64,000 bases of DNA. It comes from Diplocarpon mali. Its lineage: Eukaryota > Ascomycota > Leotiomycetes > Helotiales > Drepanopezizaceae. Every line of letters starts with the position of its first letter. Position 1 is the stretch's first letter. The translations under genes and the position numbers were made by a program. The notes under the pieces were generated by a model. That model saw only the letters and a list, made by a program, of their open reading frames with translations. It was not told the origin of the DNA and made no database searches. Shown piece by piece: positions 24,063 through 36,361 of the stretch. The stretch spans positions 62,001 through 126,000 of the forward strand of contig JAENRP010000059.1 in NCBI GenBank assembly GCA_024741835.1, in the 5' to 3' direction.

Positions 24063-24254
24063 AAAGTATAGCTACGGATGGCGCTTTCTCTGTATAGGTT
24101 CTCAAGAAAGGTCTGTATTATTGACAGCTTTGGGGTATACCTGGAAAGGGGGGATGCGTCACTTTCGGGTTGGAGGTCTGTCTGTGTTGGCTGATGAATA
24201 TTGAGGTTTTAAGCAACACCCGTATCTGTGTGTTTACATTCACCAAACTATGTG

Positions 24255-25940
24255 CTAGCTATAATGGTTCTGTATAAGCGCTAGAAGATCTCTCAAAGCA
24301 ACTGGTCGCATCTTGAGGTTTTTCAGATCAGCGGCTTGCAGCGGAAGGTTAATCGAATTTCCAGGCGATCCAGTCTTGTCATCAGGGTCTGCAATAGGTG
24401 TCTCATTCTGCGAGGTCTTTGGACCATCTGGGAAAATACCTCTCAGCATATCTGCTTCCAGCTTCAAACCCTCGAATTTCGACCAGGCTGTATGTGGAAT
24501 GCCCGTCAAATCCACCACTAGGCGATGTTCTTCCACATCACTATCACCAACCACGGCGATGACCGAATAACGCCTCTGTTTCGCCTCACGTATTTTTTTC
24601 GACAGGGTCCGAGAAGAGTGGTCTATGTCAACCGTAAACCGATCCGGTCTCTTCCTGGCCACAGCGTCTGTGTTCGAGGTAGAGAAAGCTGGCCCGTTCG
24701 TAAGGAGCTCCTGTCGGCATGTTTCGGCGAAACTGACTACGGGTTCCGAATCGTTGACCGTAACTATCATCACTTGACGGGGATTGAGCCAAAATGGCCA
24801 ATGCCCATTATAGTGTTCGATTAGAAGCGCCATTATCCTTTCGACAGACCCCAGGACGGCCCTGTGGATAAGCACAGGTGTGACGGGGCCCTGTACATCC
24901 AGTAATCCAGGATCATCAGTGGGCAGCCCTTTTTTCTCCAATTCAGGGGCCGGTGCTTGATATTCCAGTTCGAATCGTTTGGGTAGTTGAAAATCGAGCT
25001 GGATGGTAGCCGTCTGGTGTTCCTTCCCATCCGAATCTTTGAGAATCACATCAATCTTCGGTCCATAGAAAGCCCCGTCGCCTTCATTCAGAGTCCAGAC
25101 TTGTCCACTAGCATCCAGCGACTCCTTCAGTGCTGCTTCGGCATTGTCCCATTCCTCGATTGTACCAATGAAATTGTTTGCCGATCTGGTCGATAATGCC
25201 AAACGATACGGACCAAGCCCAAAGACACCGTATGTCATCTTGATAAAATCTAGTGTACTGGAAATTTCCTGGCGGATCTGGGATGGTCGACAGAAAATAT
25301 GGCCATCATCCTGGTGGAATCTCCGGACTCTCGTTAACCCACTTAGCGCACCATGAACCTCGTTTCGGTGCAAAGGGCTAAAGTCGGCGTAACGTATAGG
25401 CAAGTCCCGATAGCTTCGTTGCTTAGACGCAAATATAAGGCAATGGCCTGGACAGTTCATGGGCTTTAGGCCGTACTCTTCGTCTTCTCCCATCTGACGG
25501 TCTTGCTTCTCTCCCTTTGCACCTCGGCCTGTGACCGCATACATGTCATCTGCATAATTATCCCAGTGCCCCGACTTCTCCCATAGAGACTTCTTGTATA
25601 TGGTAGGTGTGATGACTTCTTGGAACCCGAAATGATCGAATTGAGCTCGAAGGAACGTCGTCAGTCTGTTGAAGATTTTCGTGCCATTAGGGAGAAACAA
25701 GGGCGATCCTGGACTGTACATGGACGTTGTGAATAGCTCTTGCTCGATTCCCAGCTGTCGATGGTCCGCTAAGGGAGTCCGAGGATTCGTTGCTGACTTG
25801 GCCGTAGAGTCAAGCGCCGGCGCAGGTGGCTCGCAAGCGGAGCAGTATCCACTATAAACAAATGACGGCGGTTGAGTTCGGTGGGCACGCAACGGTCTCG
25901 TACTGATCTGCAGCAGGCGAAGAGCTCTCGAGGAGCGCAT
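24255..25940 (-). CDS. MST1: Threonyl-tRNA synthetase, mitochondrial type
   Basis: One exon of 561 aa. The N-terminus (MRSSRALRLLQISTRPLRAH) is basic with no acidic residues, like a mitochondrial presequence. The class II catalytic core begins near DHRQLGIEQELF and includes SPGSPLFLPNG, the zinc-site motif PMNCPGHCLIF, motif 2 (PLHRNEVHGALSGLTRVRRFHQDDGHIF) and motif 3 (VTPVLIHRAVLGSVERIMALL). The C-terminal anticodon-binding domain follows. The TGS and editing domains of cytosolic ThrRS are missing, as in yeast Mst1, so it should charge mitochondrial tRNA-Thr. No intron is needed. It is divergent from the membrane-protein gene on the plus strand. Confidence 0.93.
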   Translation of the reverse strand: MRSSRALRLLQISTRPLRAHRTQPPSFVYSGYCSACEPPAPALDSTAKSATNPRTPLADHRQLGIEQELFTTSMYSPGSPLFLPNGTKIFNRLTTFLRAQFDHFGFQEVITPTIYKKSLWEKSGHWDNYADDMYAVTGRGAKGEKQDRQMGEDEEYGLKPMNCPGHCLIFASKQRSYRDLPIRYADFSPLHRNEVHGALSGLTRVRRFHQDDGHIFCRPSQIRQEISSTLDFIKMTYGVFGLGPYRLALSTRSANNFIGTIEEWDNAEAALKESLDASGQVWTLNEGDGAFYGPKIDVILKDSDGKEHQTATIQLDFQLPKRFELEYQAPAPELEKKGLPTDDPGLLDVQGPVTPVLIHRAVLGSVERIMALLIEHYNGHWPFWLNPRQVMIVTVNDSEPVVSFAETCRQELLTNGPAFSTSNTDAVARKRPDRFTVDIDHSSRTLSKKIREAKQRRYSVIAVVGDSDVEEHRLVVDLTGIPHTAWSKFEGLKLEADMLRGIFPDGPKTSQNETPIADPDDKTGSPGNSINLPLQAADLKNLKMRPVALRDLLALIQNHYS

Positions 25941-26281
25941 GGTGGCGCTTACATCTGTTACTTGGCGGCGAATTATATTTCATTACTACCTGGCGTAGGT
26001 ATTGATAAGTTTCTTAGTGATTAGCGCGGGCCGTCGCGAAAATATGCGAGACGCGTTAAAGACCCCTGCAAGGCGGATCACGCGTCAACGTCATACTTAC
26101 TTAGCCTCTTGGGACCCTTGCTTCTGTATATTATGTCGAGGTACCCAGCCTTTGTTCCTATACCTGTGCTTTTTCTTCCCCGAGAAAAGAGCTATTGACT
26201 TACTTGAAGCGACGACCAGAGTTCTCTTCTGCCCGCATAAAGTATCTTGCTACTGAAACAAATAGACAGACGTTCTGCATC
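25941..26281. promoter_or_regulatory. Divergent promoter between MST1 and membrane-protein gene
   Basis: A 341-base gap between divergent start codons. The plus-strand frame is open through the last ~87 bases, so an earlier ATG at 26195 is possible for the neighbour. No specific element identified. Confidence 0.4.
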
Positions 26282-27944
26282 ATGCCGCCTGGCAAACAGA
26301 AGCCGCGCCTAGGGGATTCTTGGGTAGTCGAGGGCGACGACGAGGATCCAGACTATTCACCGCATGATGATGAATATAAGCCTCCCCTACGAAGATTCAC
26401 CCCGCCTCGAAAGTCTACTAAGCGAGCCACGTCCCCAGAACCAGAGTTGGTCATGCCATCATTAGATAACTCTCTGGATGGATCGTGGGCCGATACGACA
26501 AGCAGAAGCACACGGCTGAGGGTGAATCAGTCTGCCCAAAGAGTCTTGGAGACAAGGAGAAGAAGTGACCGCACAACTCACGGAAGCCCCGTGAAAAGCT
26601 CGACAACGAGATCTATTTCAAGCCCAAGCCACCGTCGACAGCCGACGAAATCCCCTGGCAACAACAACAGTGTCATTCAGAATACCGTTGATGTTGGCGT
26701 TGAGCACGTTGCAGCAATTATGTCATGGCTTTTGGATGTCTTTGCCGGCGCACTAAAAGTGCTTAAGAAACCTCTATCTTACTTTCTAGCCGTGTGGTTA
26801 TTGTTCGGTATCCTCGTCCTCGTGCGCAACCTGGTTACGACTTCCATTTATGCCTCCATGTCCCCAATATGTCGGCTTCCTGGCTCTTCATTTCTCAACC
26901 TCCCATTCTGCTCTGCCTATCGCGCAGACAACGGCCGCCATGGCCCCCCTCCGCTAGTTGAGTTTGACGAGGTAATGGCTGTGCAGGCCAAGTTCGAGGA
27001 AGTGCTGCAGGAGAGCGCTGGTGGGGTCTCATTACCACTCGATATGAAGCGCGGAGAAGCCTCCATTCGTGACCTGCGTCAGCTGGTACGGTACAGCCAA
27101 CTTCAGTCCAAGTAAGTTCGCCTTCCATACAGCCGGCGCGGATGCCATGACTGACCTCCTATACAGAAATGAGCTAGTTCTCGAGTTTGACGGCTTCATT
27201 GAGACTGCACGCATTGCATCATACGACCTACAGAAGTTCAATAGTCATGTGGGTCGAGCAGTCGACAGCGTCATTGCCACTACCCGATGGACCACCAGAG
27301 TTCTCGATGGGATTCAGGTGCGGGATGTCTCGCGAGGGTCGGTCAACGCGTTTATCAACGAAAAATTGCTTGCGCTGTTCCAGCCTGTCAAGTTCACTGA
27401 AACCATTTTATTGGACCAATACATTCAGCACACTCGCCTTGTGGAGGAGGAGATCAATAAATTGATAGTCGAGGCCCAAGCCATTCTACTGGTTCTCAAC
27501 AATCTAGAGGACCGTCTAGATGTCATTCATGGGATCGCTACTCGAGACGACATGCATACCAAAGCGTTGAAGGAGGAAATCTTGTCTGAGCTCTGGACAA
27601 TGGTTGGCGGAAACAAGGGCAAGCTCAATAAAATGGATCGCAAACTCAACCTACTCCAACAGGTCGGCGTCTACAGAAAGACGGCCTATGCCCATGTATC
27701 AGGCACAATAATCCGGCTCCAAGCTATGGGTGCCGGTCTGGAAGACCTGCGAGAGCGCGTTGGCTCACCAGAATTGCTACGCGACAGCCACGATATTCCA
27801 CTGTCTGTGCATATCGAGAATATTTCGAAAGGAGTCGAGAGATTGGAAGAGTGTCGACAGAGTGCACGAAAACTGGAAGACGAGTATATCAGACGTACTT
27901 TGGAGCGTGGTCGAGTTGAAGGAACCATGATCGATGGACGATGA
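26282..27944 (+). CDS. Single-pass membrane protein with long coiled-coil region, function unknown
   Basis: Two exons, 26282-27111 and 27167-27944, across a 55-nt intron, give 535 aa. The first ~130 residues are Ser/Arg/Pro-rich and strongly basic. A hydrophobic helix at about residues 164-185 (PLSYFLAVWLLFGILVLVRNL) is the only membrane segment. The remaining ~330 residues are predicted by eye to be helical with heptad-like hydrophobic spacing (QYIQHTRLVEEEINKLIVEAQ, LEDRLDVIHG, LEECRQSARKLEDEYIRRTLE). A basic N-terminal tail, one transmembrane helix and coiled coil is a layout seen in nuclear-envelope proteins, but that location is inference. No family recognised. The splice restores SKNELVLEF from two frames. 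Confidence 0.8.
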
Positions 27945-30900
27945 TGGCCAACGAGTGAAGTGGATTCTTTCCACTTTTGGCCCTAGTTTTGTGGCTGTGA
28001 GTCGGGTCGGGGTGCTTCGTTGTCGACCGAACGTAGCGGCGGCCCGACTCAAAACTCACTATTGTGACAGCCATCATGAACCCTGGTAGGAACTCAGCGC
28101 ACCCCAACAGCCACCCCCTTCCGAGGCAGCGTTTACTGTACTCCTATCCTTGTCTGCGATGCAGCAAATTACAGCCTCGTGTGAACATGTTCTCAAGCCA
28201 CGGCAGATTCTGGATAAGAAACGAATATGGTGAGTCTAGATTCGCTCTCTTTTGATCGAAATTTCTTAGTATACACTACGTATCCCTGCTACTCATGTGC
28301 GATATTCTGCTTCTTTTGACTTTGAGTCGTGGCTAATATCGATATTCGCAACAGAGAGGCTGAAGCTGTAAACTCATCTTCGATTATCTCGCGATTCACT
28401 CAGCGAACGACCTTGGTGATTAATATATTCCTTATGAGGTGGCTTACACTAATAAGCCTACAGTACAGCCTGGCATATATCAAAGACTTACAGCAATCAA
28501 TCCGCCAGGGCTTTTATCCATCGATTGACCAGGGTATAAACATACACCACCTGAGCGTCCCAGTACAAACTCAGCCAAAAAGTGTTAAATTTCCGTATAA
28601 GAAGTAAGTGAGGAATCATACTCCACCAACTGTCGAAAAACTTTGGAAGAATCGAGGCAAGGATCTCGACTAGCGGTACTGCATCACGCAGTAGATCCTG
28701 AAAGGTGCTATTCAAACAGTCCTTTGGCAGACACATCTAACGATATGATGATCATAGCCAGTAAATTAGTAATCAAACCGCGGCATGGCTGGTCGGCCAG
28801 CCCTAAAAGGTGCTAATGTATCGCCATTTACCCCCAATACTACTATACAACCCCCCCCAGACTACGCCACTGCGCTCTACGCTGACCAGACGACACGCTC
28901 GAGACGCAGTCCCTACCCTAAGTAGTCTGGCCTCACCTCCAGCTCGAGTCTTTTATCCTTCTGCGCTCATCCCTCAGCCTGCTTTTAGCCCAGCAAGTCC
29001 CAGCTTTAGATCAATACGTCCTCCACTTCCAGAAGAAACGCATATAGATGAAGTTCTACTTCTGAGACTTGGCAGAGCACTATCGAAAGCTTCTTCCTGT
29101 TTGGACATACATTTACATCTCCTTGTCCAGTGCCATCTTGGGCATCGGATACTTCGTGTGGAGCTAGTCCTGGCTCGCATGCGGATGAGGGACCTGGTCT
29201 CTTCAAATTTAAAGAAAACCTTTATTTGTGGACTTAAGGGATATATTATAAGACCTCGAGTCAAATATTTGCGCGTGTTCCATTTTTTGAGACTTTCTTT
29301 GCAGGTTCTATGGGTTTTGAAATTTGATGCTGTTTTGGGATCTGCACATTATTGGCCATGGTAGTGTGTTTGGGTCCAAACATATGTCCAATGTGACTTG
29401 ATCGGGATGTAGGAGGAGAATTCAATGGGTGACCAACATCATATAACACTTATTCCTGTTTGTGAAACCACTGCTGTAGTGACGTGTGTTGATTTTATCT
29501 CAATGATAATGGAATCATTTCGTGGCCTACCTCATGTACACCATACCTTGTCGATTGTCCCATCTTCACTGCTCCAGCCTTCGCTGACATGGCACGGGGC
29601 ATTCTAGCCTCCAACAAAGTCACTTCTGGCACACTCGAGGCCCAAACTCGTGCTACACTTCGCATTTGGTACTGCTCCCCGAACCTGGCCGCGATGGGAT
29701 CTGGTCAGGCTCATAGTTCGTAGTATAAAGGTTACTGGATTGGTGCTACGACTTATTGACCGCTCTTCAAGGAAAGAGGTAGATCCAGTCCCTTGACATC
29801 GCTTCCAAGAAAATATGCTATGTAGCTACCTGAAATGATAGACCACAGCTCCATAGTTCAGATTCTCACTAGTAGAATTTGATCGGAATAGGGGGAAAAC
29901 GAAGGGTTACCGGCCCAAGACCTGGTCGTCGGAGCTCATTTCTTCATTGGTGCAGACGGCCCGGTTACAGAAGAACACATGCTCTTGATATTGTATCATC
30001 GAGAGACCAATTTCCATGCTCTGAAGTGCCATAGGAGTGGAAAATTCAAGGCGCATGTAGATAGAGACTTATTCACAACACGGGCGCTGGTCCCAAGTCA
30101 AAGCGGTAGAAGCAGGCCAGCTTTACTATTTTCTTTTCTAGGCGCGTTCGAAGTCGAGACCTCTTGCTTAAACGAAATGATTGAAATATTCCGCACGCTG
30201 AAGATTGGACTTGATGAAACCCCTATCAATCGGAGGGAAAGAACAGATAGGGGGTGGCCAAAATCTAAGCGAGGTGTTGTTTTCTCTACCATATTTGTCC
30301 AGGAAAAGAATATCAAAGGCGGATGTTGTATCCAGTTGACTGTTGATTAACTAAGGTTTCAGTTTTGATTGAACTGGATGCCTTGCTGGAGAGATAAATT
30401 TGCCTTTGGTGTTTGAGTGTCTTTGAAAATATTCTTCTCTTCTCCCAAGTAGACCCTGTGTTTTTAACGTTCCTCTATAAAGTCAAGCAAGAGTTTGCCA
30501 TATCTTCTTGCTATGCAACTTTGTCCTCAAATTATGATTCAATGACTGGGTGAGTAATAGGTGACTAAGATAACTAATGGCTGTTGTCTGTTGCAAGTCT
30601 GATGCACAAGCGATCCAGACCAAGACTATTTCAGCGCTGTACTGTATCATCCACACAATGTCATAACTAGCTAAAGGTCGTAAGTTCATTACATATCGGC
30701 TAATTTTGATTCAGTGAAAGGAGAAAGTAGAGCACGGGCGGCTAGGCTGACGGTGTTTGTTTGCTGCACATCTCAAACCCCTGCCTACTAGGGCGAGGCT
30801 AATATAGCCCCTTGTGTTCAAGCTTTCATGCGCTCCTGGCTTGATTCACGTCATAAGTGTCTCAGCCATGCTAGTTTGATATAGCGCAAGAAAAACGTGG

Positions 30901-32260
30901 AAGACATCTACATCTGTTGCATGTCTATATGCCCCTGCTCTCTAGACTAACGCTGTCCTGCAATTTATTTGAAGTAACTTGCAAATCGGCTCCTAGGCCG
31001 TTGCAAATCCTATATGTCTTGCATCCTATCCTTTTCATCATCAGTACAGGGAACAATGAGATAGGCTGGATAGTACCTACTTGTTGCAAGTCTATACACT
31101 CCTATCACCCAGGCCAGAGCGACCTTAGAAATCATCTTAGCAAGGCATCTAGATAATACTAGCCAGAGAATAGGTTCTTAATGCCAATATGGCTCACAGC
31201 CCTGCTCGCTTATCATAATTAGGCGTGAATAGTCAGACAAGCTGTATGCTTCAAGTTTGTTACACATCTATACGCCCCTGCCATGTAGACGATTGCTAGC
31301 TTAATACATCATATCGAATCCAACTGAAGAGGTTCCTAGCACTTTAAAGTTGACAAGTGCCTTATAGACTTGCTAGCTCTTGTTAGTCACGGGACGAGTC
31401 TATAACAGGCTGTTATGGTTAACATTTTGATACACTAGAGGTTGGGTTGCAATACTCCTACAAGTTTTTTGATTTAATGTAGTTTCATCCAGCTTGTATC
31501 TACAAGACAGACAGCAACTATAGACCAGTTCGTTTGTTCTCAAGTAAGCCCCATATATCTAGTTATTATCATCTAATCTCGCCTCCACGGCTTTGAGACC
31601 TTATGCTATGCTCGTTATACCTAAACTTATGAATATCAAATATCATTCACAGAGAGAAAGCTGATCAGGGACCCTATTTAAACTTCTTGTTAAGTAGAAA
31701 GAATTCTGAAGCTATGTGTTCGTTAAAGTGAAGTAGACAGTGGCCTGGCGAGCGTTATGACAGCGTTGACTGCTGAGAAACATCCTCTGATCTAGTGCTT
31801 GAACCAATGCTAATATAGGGAACTAACTAACAGTTAACAAACAGGAAGGAGTTATACGCTGCCGAGTCCGTGATTGATTTGGCAAGCGCAAGGAATGGAT
31901 ACAATCGAAGCTCAACTCGAAATACTCTAAGAAATGCATGCAATTGGATGGTTTATGCTATCCCTGGCTTTTGTAGATTGACACCAAGAGTTTTCGACTA
32001 GATCAAAAGCTCCCTTTTAAATCGAGACCAAACGTAGCCTCGACGCTTAGTTGACCAGCCTTGCCGTCGTGCCGCTCTGCGTTCTATCATCCCACCTCGA
32101 CACATCCTGGTGAGCATCATCTAAAATATTCTTCAAAGATCCCGACACGCCCTCCTTGGGATTTCACGTTCGTTTGATTCTTACAAGGAATGATACACTG
32201 AGACGATATTTCCTCGATAAGGTAATTCAGACAGATTGCAATCGGCCTCCGGATCACGAA
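27945..32260. other. AT-rich 4.3-kb stretch without convincing genes
   Basis: Open frames are short, AT-driven and show no domain. The longest, 28810-29364, has no pattern of a real protein, and 29979-30350 is not recognised either. The stretch holds a degenerate ~150-190-bp spaced repeat (30590-31470), listed separately. It may be an old, decayed insertion, but no transposase, reverse transcriptase or terminal repeat is visible. Confidence 0.5.
30590..31470. repeat. Degenerate tandem array, five to six copies
   Basis: A core close to GTTGCAAGTCTATACGCCCC starts at about 30590, 30763, 30916, 31083 and 31259, with a shortened sixth copy near 31446. Spacings are 173, 153, 167, 176 and 187 bases. 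After the core most copies keep a CTGCC..TAG(A)C-like stretch; the rest of each unit has diverged. Found by eye, so the copy number and unit boundaries are approximate. Confidence 0.55.
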
Positions 32261-33475
32261 ATGGACGCTCGTAGCGGGGTCTATGCTTTGCTGTATAGCA
32301 CTATATCTGCTAGCCTAGTGATCCTCAAGAGAGATAGTAAGCCCCTGCATTTCTTCAACATTTATTTTCTAATCATTGGCGATGGTCGTCACAATCGCAG
32401 CTGGCCCTTGGGTTTCTATAGATGCCAGCGGGCTGCCAGTCGCAACCTATACCCCGACTATCACGACCCTCGATGGCATTGAAACAACTATCAACCCAGT
32501 CCCCTTCAGCTTGACTGCTACAGCGACAGTAACGCAGAATGATGCGAAGGCTACGCAGACGTTTGCTGCTACAGGAGGAGGATCCTTCCAGGAATGCCAT
32601 AACAGGGATGGGAGCTATGCACCGTTCTGCAAGCCAGATAATGGGTCTGATGTTGATGTTGACGGGAAATACTATGGTATTTAAGCTCTCACTGGATTGG
32701 GTGAAGTGCTGATCGAGACAGTAACCTGGGACAGGGACTACTTCAGCCAGAAGAATGCTTCTGTGAAGATTGTAGCAAACTACGTCAACGACACCGGGCA
32801 TGGTCCAATTGCCTTTGAATCAAGTCCTGTGCTGGTCAGTGATGGATATTTTGTTTGGGACATCCAAAAAGACTGGTTGCAGGATCTGCAAACCAATAAT
32901 GTCACACTGTACTTGAATAGGATCGATCCCCCTGCTGGGGCGCCGAACAGTCTGACTGGTATGTCCACACCCCAGCACAACCCCACTGCATGCCGAAAGA
33001 AACATCCTCCCTAAGCATCCCAGGCCCAACTGTCCGAGTCAAATTCTACGAGAAGCCCATCTACCACCAGCCACCCTCCCAAGCCCCCAGAGGCCAATCG
33101 CTCTACATCGCGCTTCCCACCGTCTTTGGCTTCGTCATTCTCTGTCTGCTCGGCGGGTTCTTCTGGAATCGTAAAAGCCGCCAGATTGGACTCGGAAACG
33201 TCATGAGCCGCCGACGGGGATACGGAGCGGGCAAGTCCAAAAGCCAGCGATTGGGGCTGGGGAAGAAAGGCGCAGACATCCAGTTGAGCGAGCGGGAGGT
33301 TGGGCCGCGCCGGTATGTAGAGACGACGCCGAGAAGAGCTGCCGGGGGATGTGAGAGGGCAGAGGGACAGAGAGATGAGGATGGACTGGGCAGTCTGGCA
33401 GGGAGTCCGACGGGTCCTGATGCGGAGCAGAATCACCTCATGGATGAGTTGAGGAGGCCGGAGGACATGCGCTGA
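32261..33475 (+). CDS. Fungal single-pass plasma-membrane-type protein, function unknown
   Basis: Four exons, 32261-32336, 32401-32676, 32722-32958 and 33024-33475, give 346 aa. The first exon encodes a hydrophobic start (MDARSGVYALLYSTISASLV) that may be a weak signal peptide. The outside part begins TGPWVSIDASGLPVATYTPT, Thr-rich, and has two Cys (ECHN, FCKPDNG) and several N-glycosylation sequons. A transmembrane helix spans about residues 224-243 (IALPTVFGFVILCLLGGFFW). The tail is basic (RRRGYGAGKSKSQRLGLGKK). I recall this PWV-Thr-rich ectodomain plus GYG-x-GKS tail from unnamed fungal membrane proteins. A sensor or wall-associated role is inference. It faces another single-pass membrane protein on the opposite strand. 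Confidence 0.8.
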
Positions 33476-34105
33476 AGACGGTCATGGAGGGGCTTTTGAG
33501 GAGGGAAAGGGGGCAGTAAATAACATGTTAATCGGATCAGACTGGACAGGAGGCTTCCCCTGGGCAGGTAGTTCGGCTCCCAACAACCAGGTTTTTGGTG
33601 CTGGCCGAAAGTCAATGCACAACTCCAAGCCCCCGTCGAATCCATCCCCTGCGAAGAATGATCAGATCACTACAAGGATCTCACCCCAACCTGGGACAAT
33701 GCTCCTGGTCTCTTGGCTGCTTATTCTTCCGGGGACTCACGACTGACAGCTGCACTGACTCTTGGCGTCGACGATCCTGGACAGAACGTACACATAAGAT
33801 CCAGAGTGTACGACGGGGTTAGAGAGCATGCAGAGGCGATTCTCTGTCGAGATGTCGAGGAGGTCAGAGCTGTGCGACATGGTTAATGGAAAAGCACAAT
33901 AGCAGAAGTGAAGCGGCGAAATATTTGCATCAGGCGTACGCCTTGGGTAGAAAAGAATATTTGCTTTCATGCAAGATAGAGCACGCTGTATGAGCCTTGG
34001 GGGGAAAACGGTGTCGCAAGTGCCCCGGCCATCCCACATAACCCTGTACACTCCCAGTGCCAACTCAACCTACAAATGCAAGACGCCCACCCCAACTTCG
34101 GATCA
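33476..34105. other. Spacer between convergent membrane-protein genes
   Basis: A 630-base gap in which both genes end. It should hold both 3' UTRs. Nothing else recognised. Confidence 0.5.
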
Positions 34106-35250
34106 TCAAGCTCCTGTATTCATGTACAAGCAATCGCACTCCTGCGTCGTATCAGGCACACTGAAATCGCCCAACGACATCCCCTGCGGATCCAAACAAG
34201 TCGGCGTCCCCTGCGCCGCCGCCGCAACCTGCTCAATCCGCACCGCATAAGGCCACGCCGTGAGCGCCTGAATTTCGACCTGGCCATTGGTATCATTTGG
34301 GCTAAACGTCTTGGGCATTCTTGTGTATAGGCTTCCCTGTAAAGTGGTAGAATTAAAGTAGCATGTACTGGCTACATTCTGTTCACCGAGTTGCGCGACT
34401 GGTTTTGTAGGTTTTTGCATCGATATTTGGAAGAGATAGTGTTCGTCGTCGGCGCCAGCATTCATGAGTGAGAGGGAGGCATTGGCGAAGACGAAAGAGA
34501 AATAGTTTTCGGTGGAGGAGATCGAGTATTTATCGCTGTTTTCTACGGGCGTGATGATCCAGTCGAAGATTGCAGTGGCCTGAGTAGGGCTTTGCGCGTA
34601 AGTGAAGTAGGGGTAGCATCGCCAGGTCGCGGGATCGGAGGTACAGTTTGTGGTGAGTGTGGAGAGGTAGGTGCTGATTCTGTATGATCCAGCCGGGAAA
34701 GTCGCATTCGCGGCCGGGTTGCTAGGGTCGTCGATTGTGCCTGATGCGCCCCCATGAATATTGACGTTTTTATTCCTAATCTCTTGTGAGAAAGGTTTCC
34801 CAAGTACGAGGCTGCTTACGATTTTGCATGGCGATTCCGTAATCCAAATACCAGACCCACGATCAGTCCAACTAAGCAAGATATGACCACAATCACGATG
34901 ACCGCCAGCCTCTTCCAACCGCCTCTCTTCACGAAATACTTACTGTCTGTTACCCCTCTCTTCCTCCGATCGGACAGAGTTTCCCCACTTGGACTCTGCC
35001 CGTCTGCGCTCTTATCATAGTGAATGTACCGCGGCGGGCTCCCATTAAAGCTCATCCCAGGCGGCGCACCGAACGCGTATTGTTTGGACTCAGGACGATT
35101 GAAAGCCCGCGGTGGCACAGGAGGGGGCTGTCTCGGATCAAGGAACGAGACGCCATCTTCGGATATGGCAGGCAGAGAGCCCGCGGATCGAGGATCTCGA
35201 CGATGCATGCTGCCGATGGGCGTTGAGCGCATTGTGAAAATGAAAGCCAT
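34106..35250 (-). CDS. Type II single-pass membrane protein, fungal, function unknown
   Basis: Two exons, 35250-34820 and 34775-34106, across a 44-nt intron, give 366 aa; a second in-frame Met lies at residue 7. Residues 1-110 are Pro/Arg-rich and cytosolic-looking (RQPPPVPPRAFNRPESKQ). A strong transmembrane helix, RLAVIVIVVISCLVGLIVGLV, spans about residues 114-134 and is flanked by Lys/Arg before it, which predicts a lumenal or extracellular C-terminus. That part (~225 aa) has Cys residues and several N-glycosylation sequons (NATF, NCTS, NASL, NSTT), fitting a secreted fold. It ends at ECDCLYMNTGA. I recognise no enzyme motif. Similar fungal proteins are usually annotated as hypothetical. 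Confidence 0.8.
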
Positions 35251-36361
35251 CTTGAGCTAAAGGTACGACAGAGGGTTCGGAGCAACTGTCAGCACTGATT
35301 TCGTGACATCGGCTTGCACGACGCAGAGGAAGATGATGTGGTAGGTCAGGGGAGAGATCAAAGGATAGGCTCGAGGTGGCGACGCGATGATAGGCCGAGG
35401 CAATTGCGGCGCAGCGGGTGTCTAGCTGGTGCCGGCTGAGATCCATGAGATGTGACGGGCTGGTTTAAGATCTTGGACGACCTAGAGCACAGTAGATTAG
35501 CGCATCTGAGATCTGGGGAAATGAAGTTGTTTTACCGAGGGCAGACATGAGAGAGAGAAGCATGCGAAGCTGCGAGACATCATGACGAGAACAGCGCCGA
35601 CGAGGTCGACGAGGTTGGCCTGGTTTGACTCGACTGGATTCATTGTGATGATCTCTTTCTTGGCTGTGTGACTCGGCAGCTCACGGTCATTGGTCATCGG
35701 TCATCCATCCACTGCTGCTGCTTTTCGATGCCGCGGGTTGCATTTGTGGCTTATGCTTGTGGTGTTGAGAAGAAACGGAGAAGTTAGGAGAAGACGGGTC
35801 AACGAAAGGTCGGTCATGTGAGGACATGTGTGTAGCTCGTGTGATTCGTCAATGGCATCGGCTCGGATTTAATAGCGCGCGCGATAGAGTTTCGATCTGC
35901 CTACAGATCATTTTGGCGATCTGGATAGACCGGACGGAGAATTAATTACCCGCGTCAGGGGTAGCCGGGATGGAATGTCTTTCTTCCGAGCTCTCGGATC
36001 GACGAAGTACACACGATGTGATCTAGTTAGAGAGCCAGATCTCACGTACTCTTGCGGCGTTTTGTTTCTTGTTTTCACGCTCCGACCGTGAACAGTGGTC
36101 GAGAACCCAGAACTCCCGAGGCAATGTCGTGAGTTGCATGAGTCGAGAAAGCTGCAGGAAGGGCAAGCTCGGCCTTGCACTTGCTAAGACTTGACGCTTT
36201 CAGAGGAGCGGACGTGAGAACTCTGGAGACCAAGAAGATAGTATAGAGCAGATGAGAACTGGACGTGACGTCAACATGGAAATATCGAGGGTAATTGTCT
36301 ATCTCTGTTTGGGATATCACGTAGCACTTGTAAAGACAACCTTTTCGTTGCCAACGACCGT
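35251..36361. other. Intergenic DNA, promoter side of the type II membrane-protein gene
   Basis: About 1.1 kb without a supported gene. The part next to 35250 is probably the 5' leader of the minus-strand gene; open frames there are short and lack patterns. Confidence 0.5.

Noticed and set aside
28810..29364. 184-codon frame in the gene desert
   Set aside because: No protein-like pattern; the opposite strand is equally open, and no splice signals extend it.
27945..32260. Recognisable transposon remnant
   Set aside because: AT-richness and degenerate repeats hint at one, but no transposase, reverse transcriptase, long terminal repeat or terminal inverted repeat could be seen.
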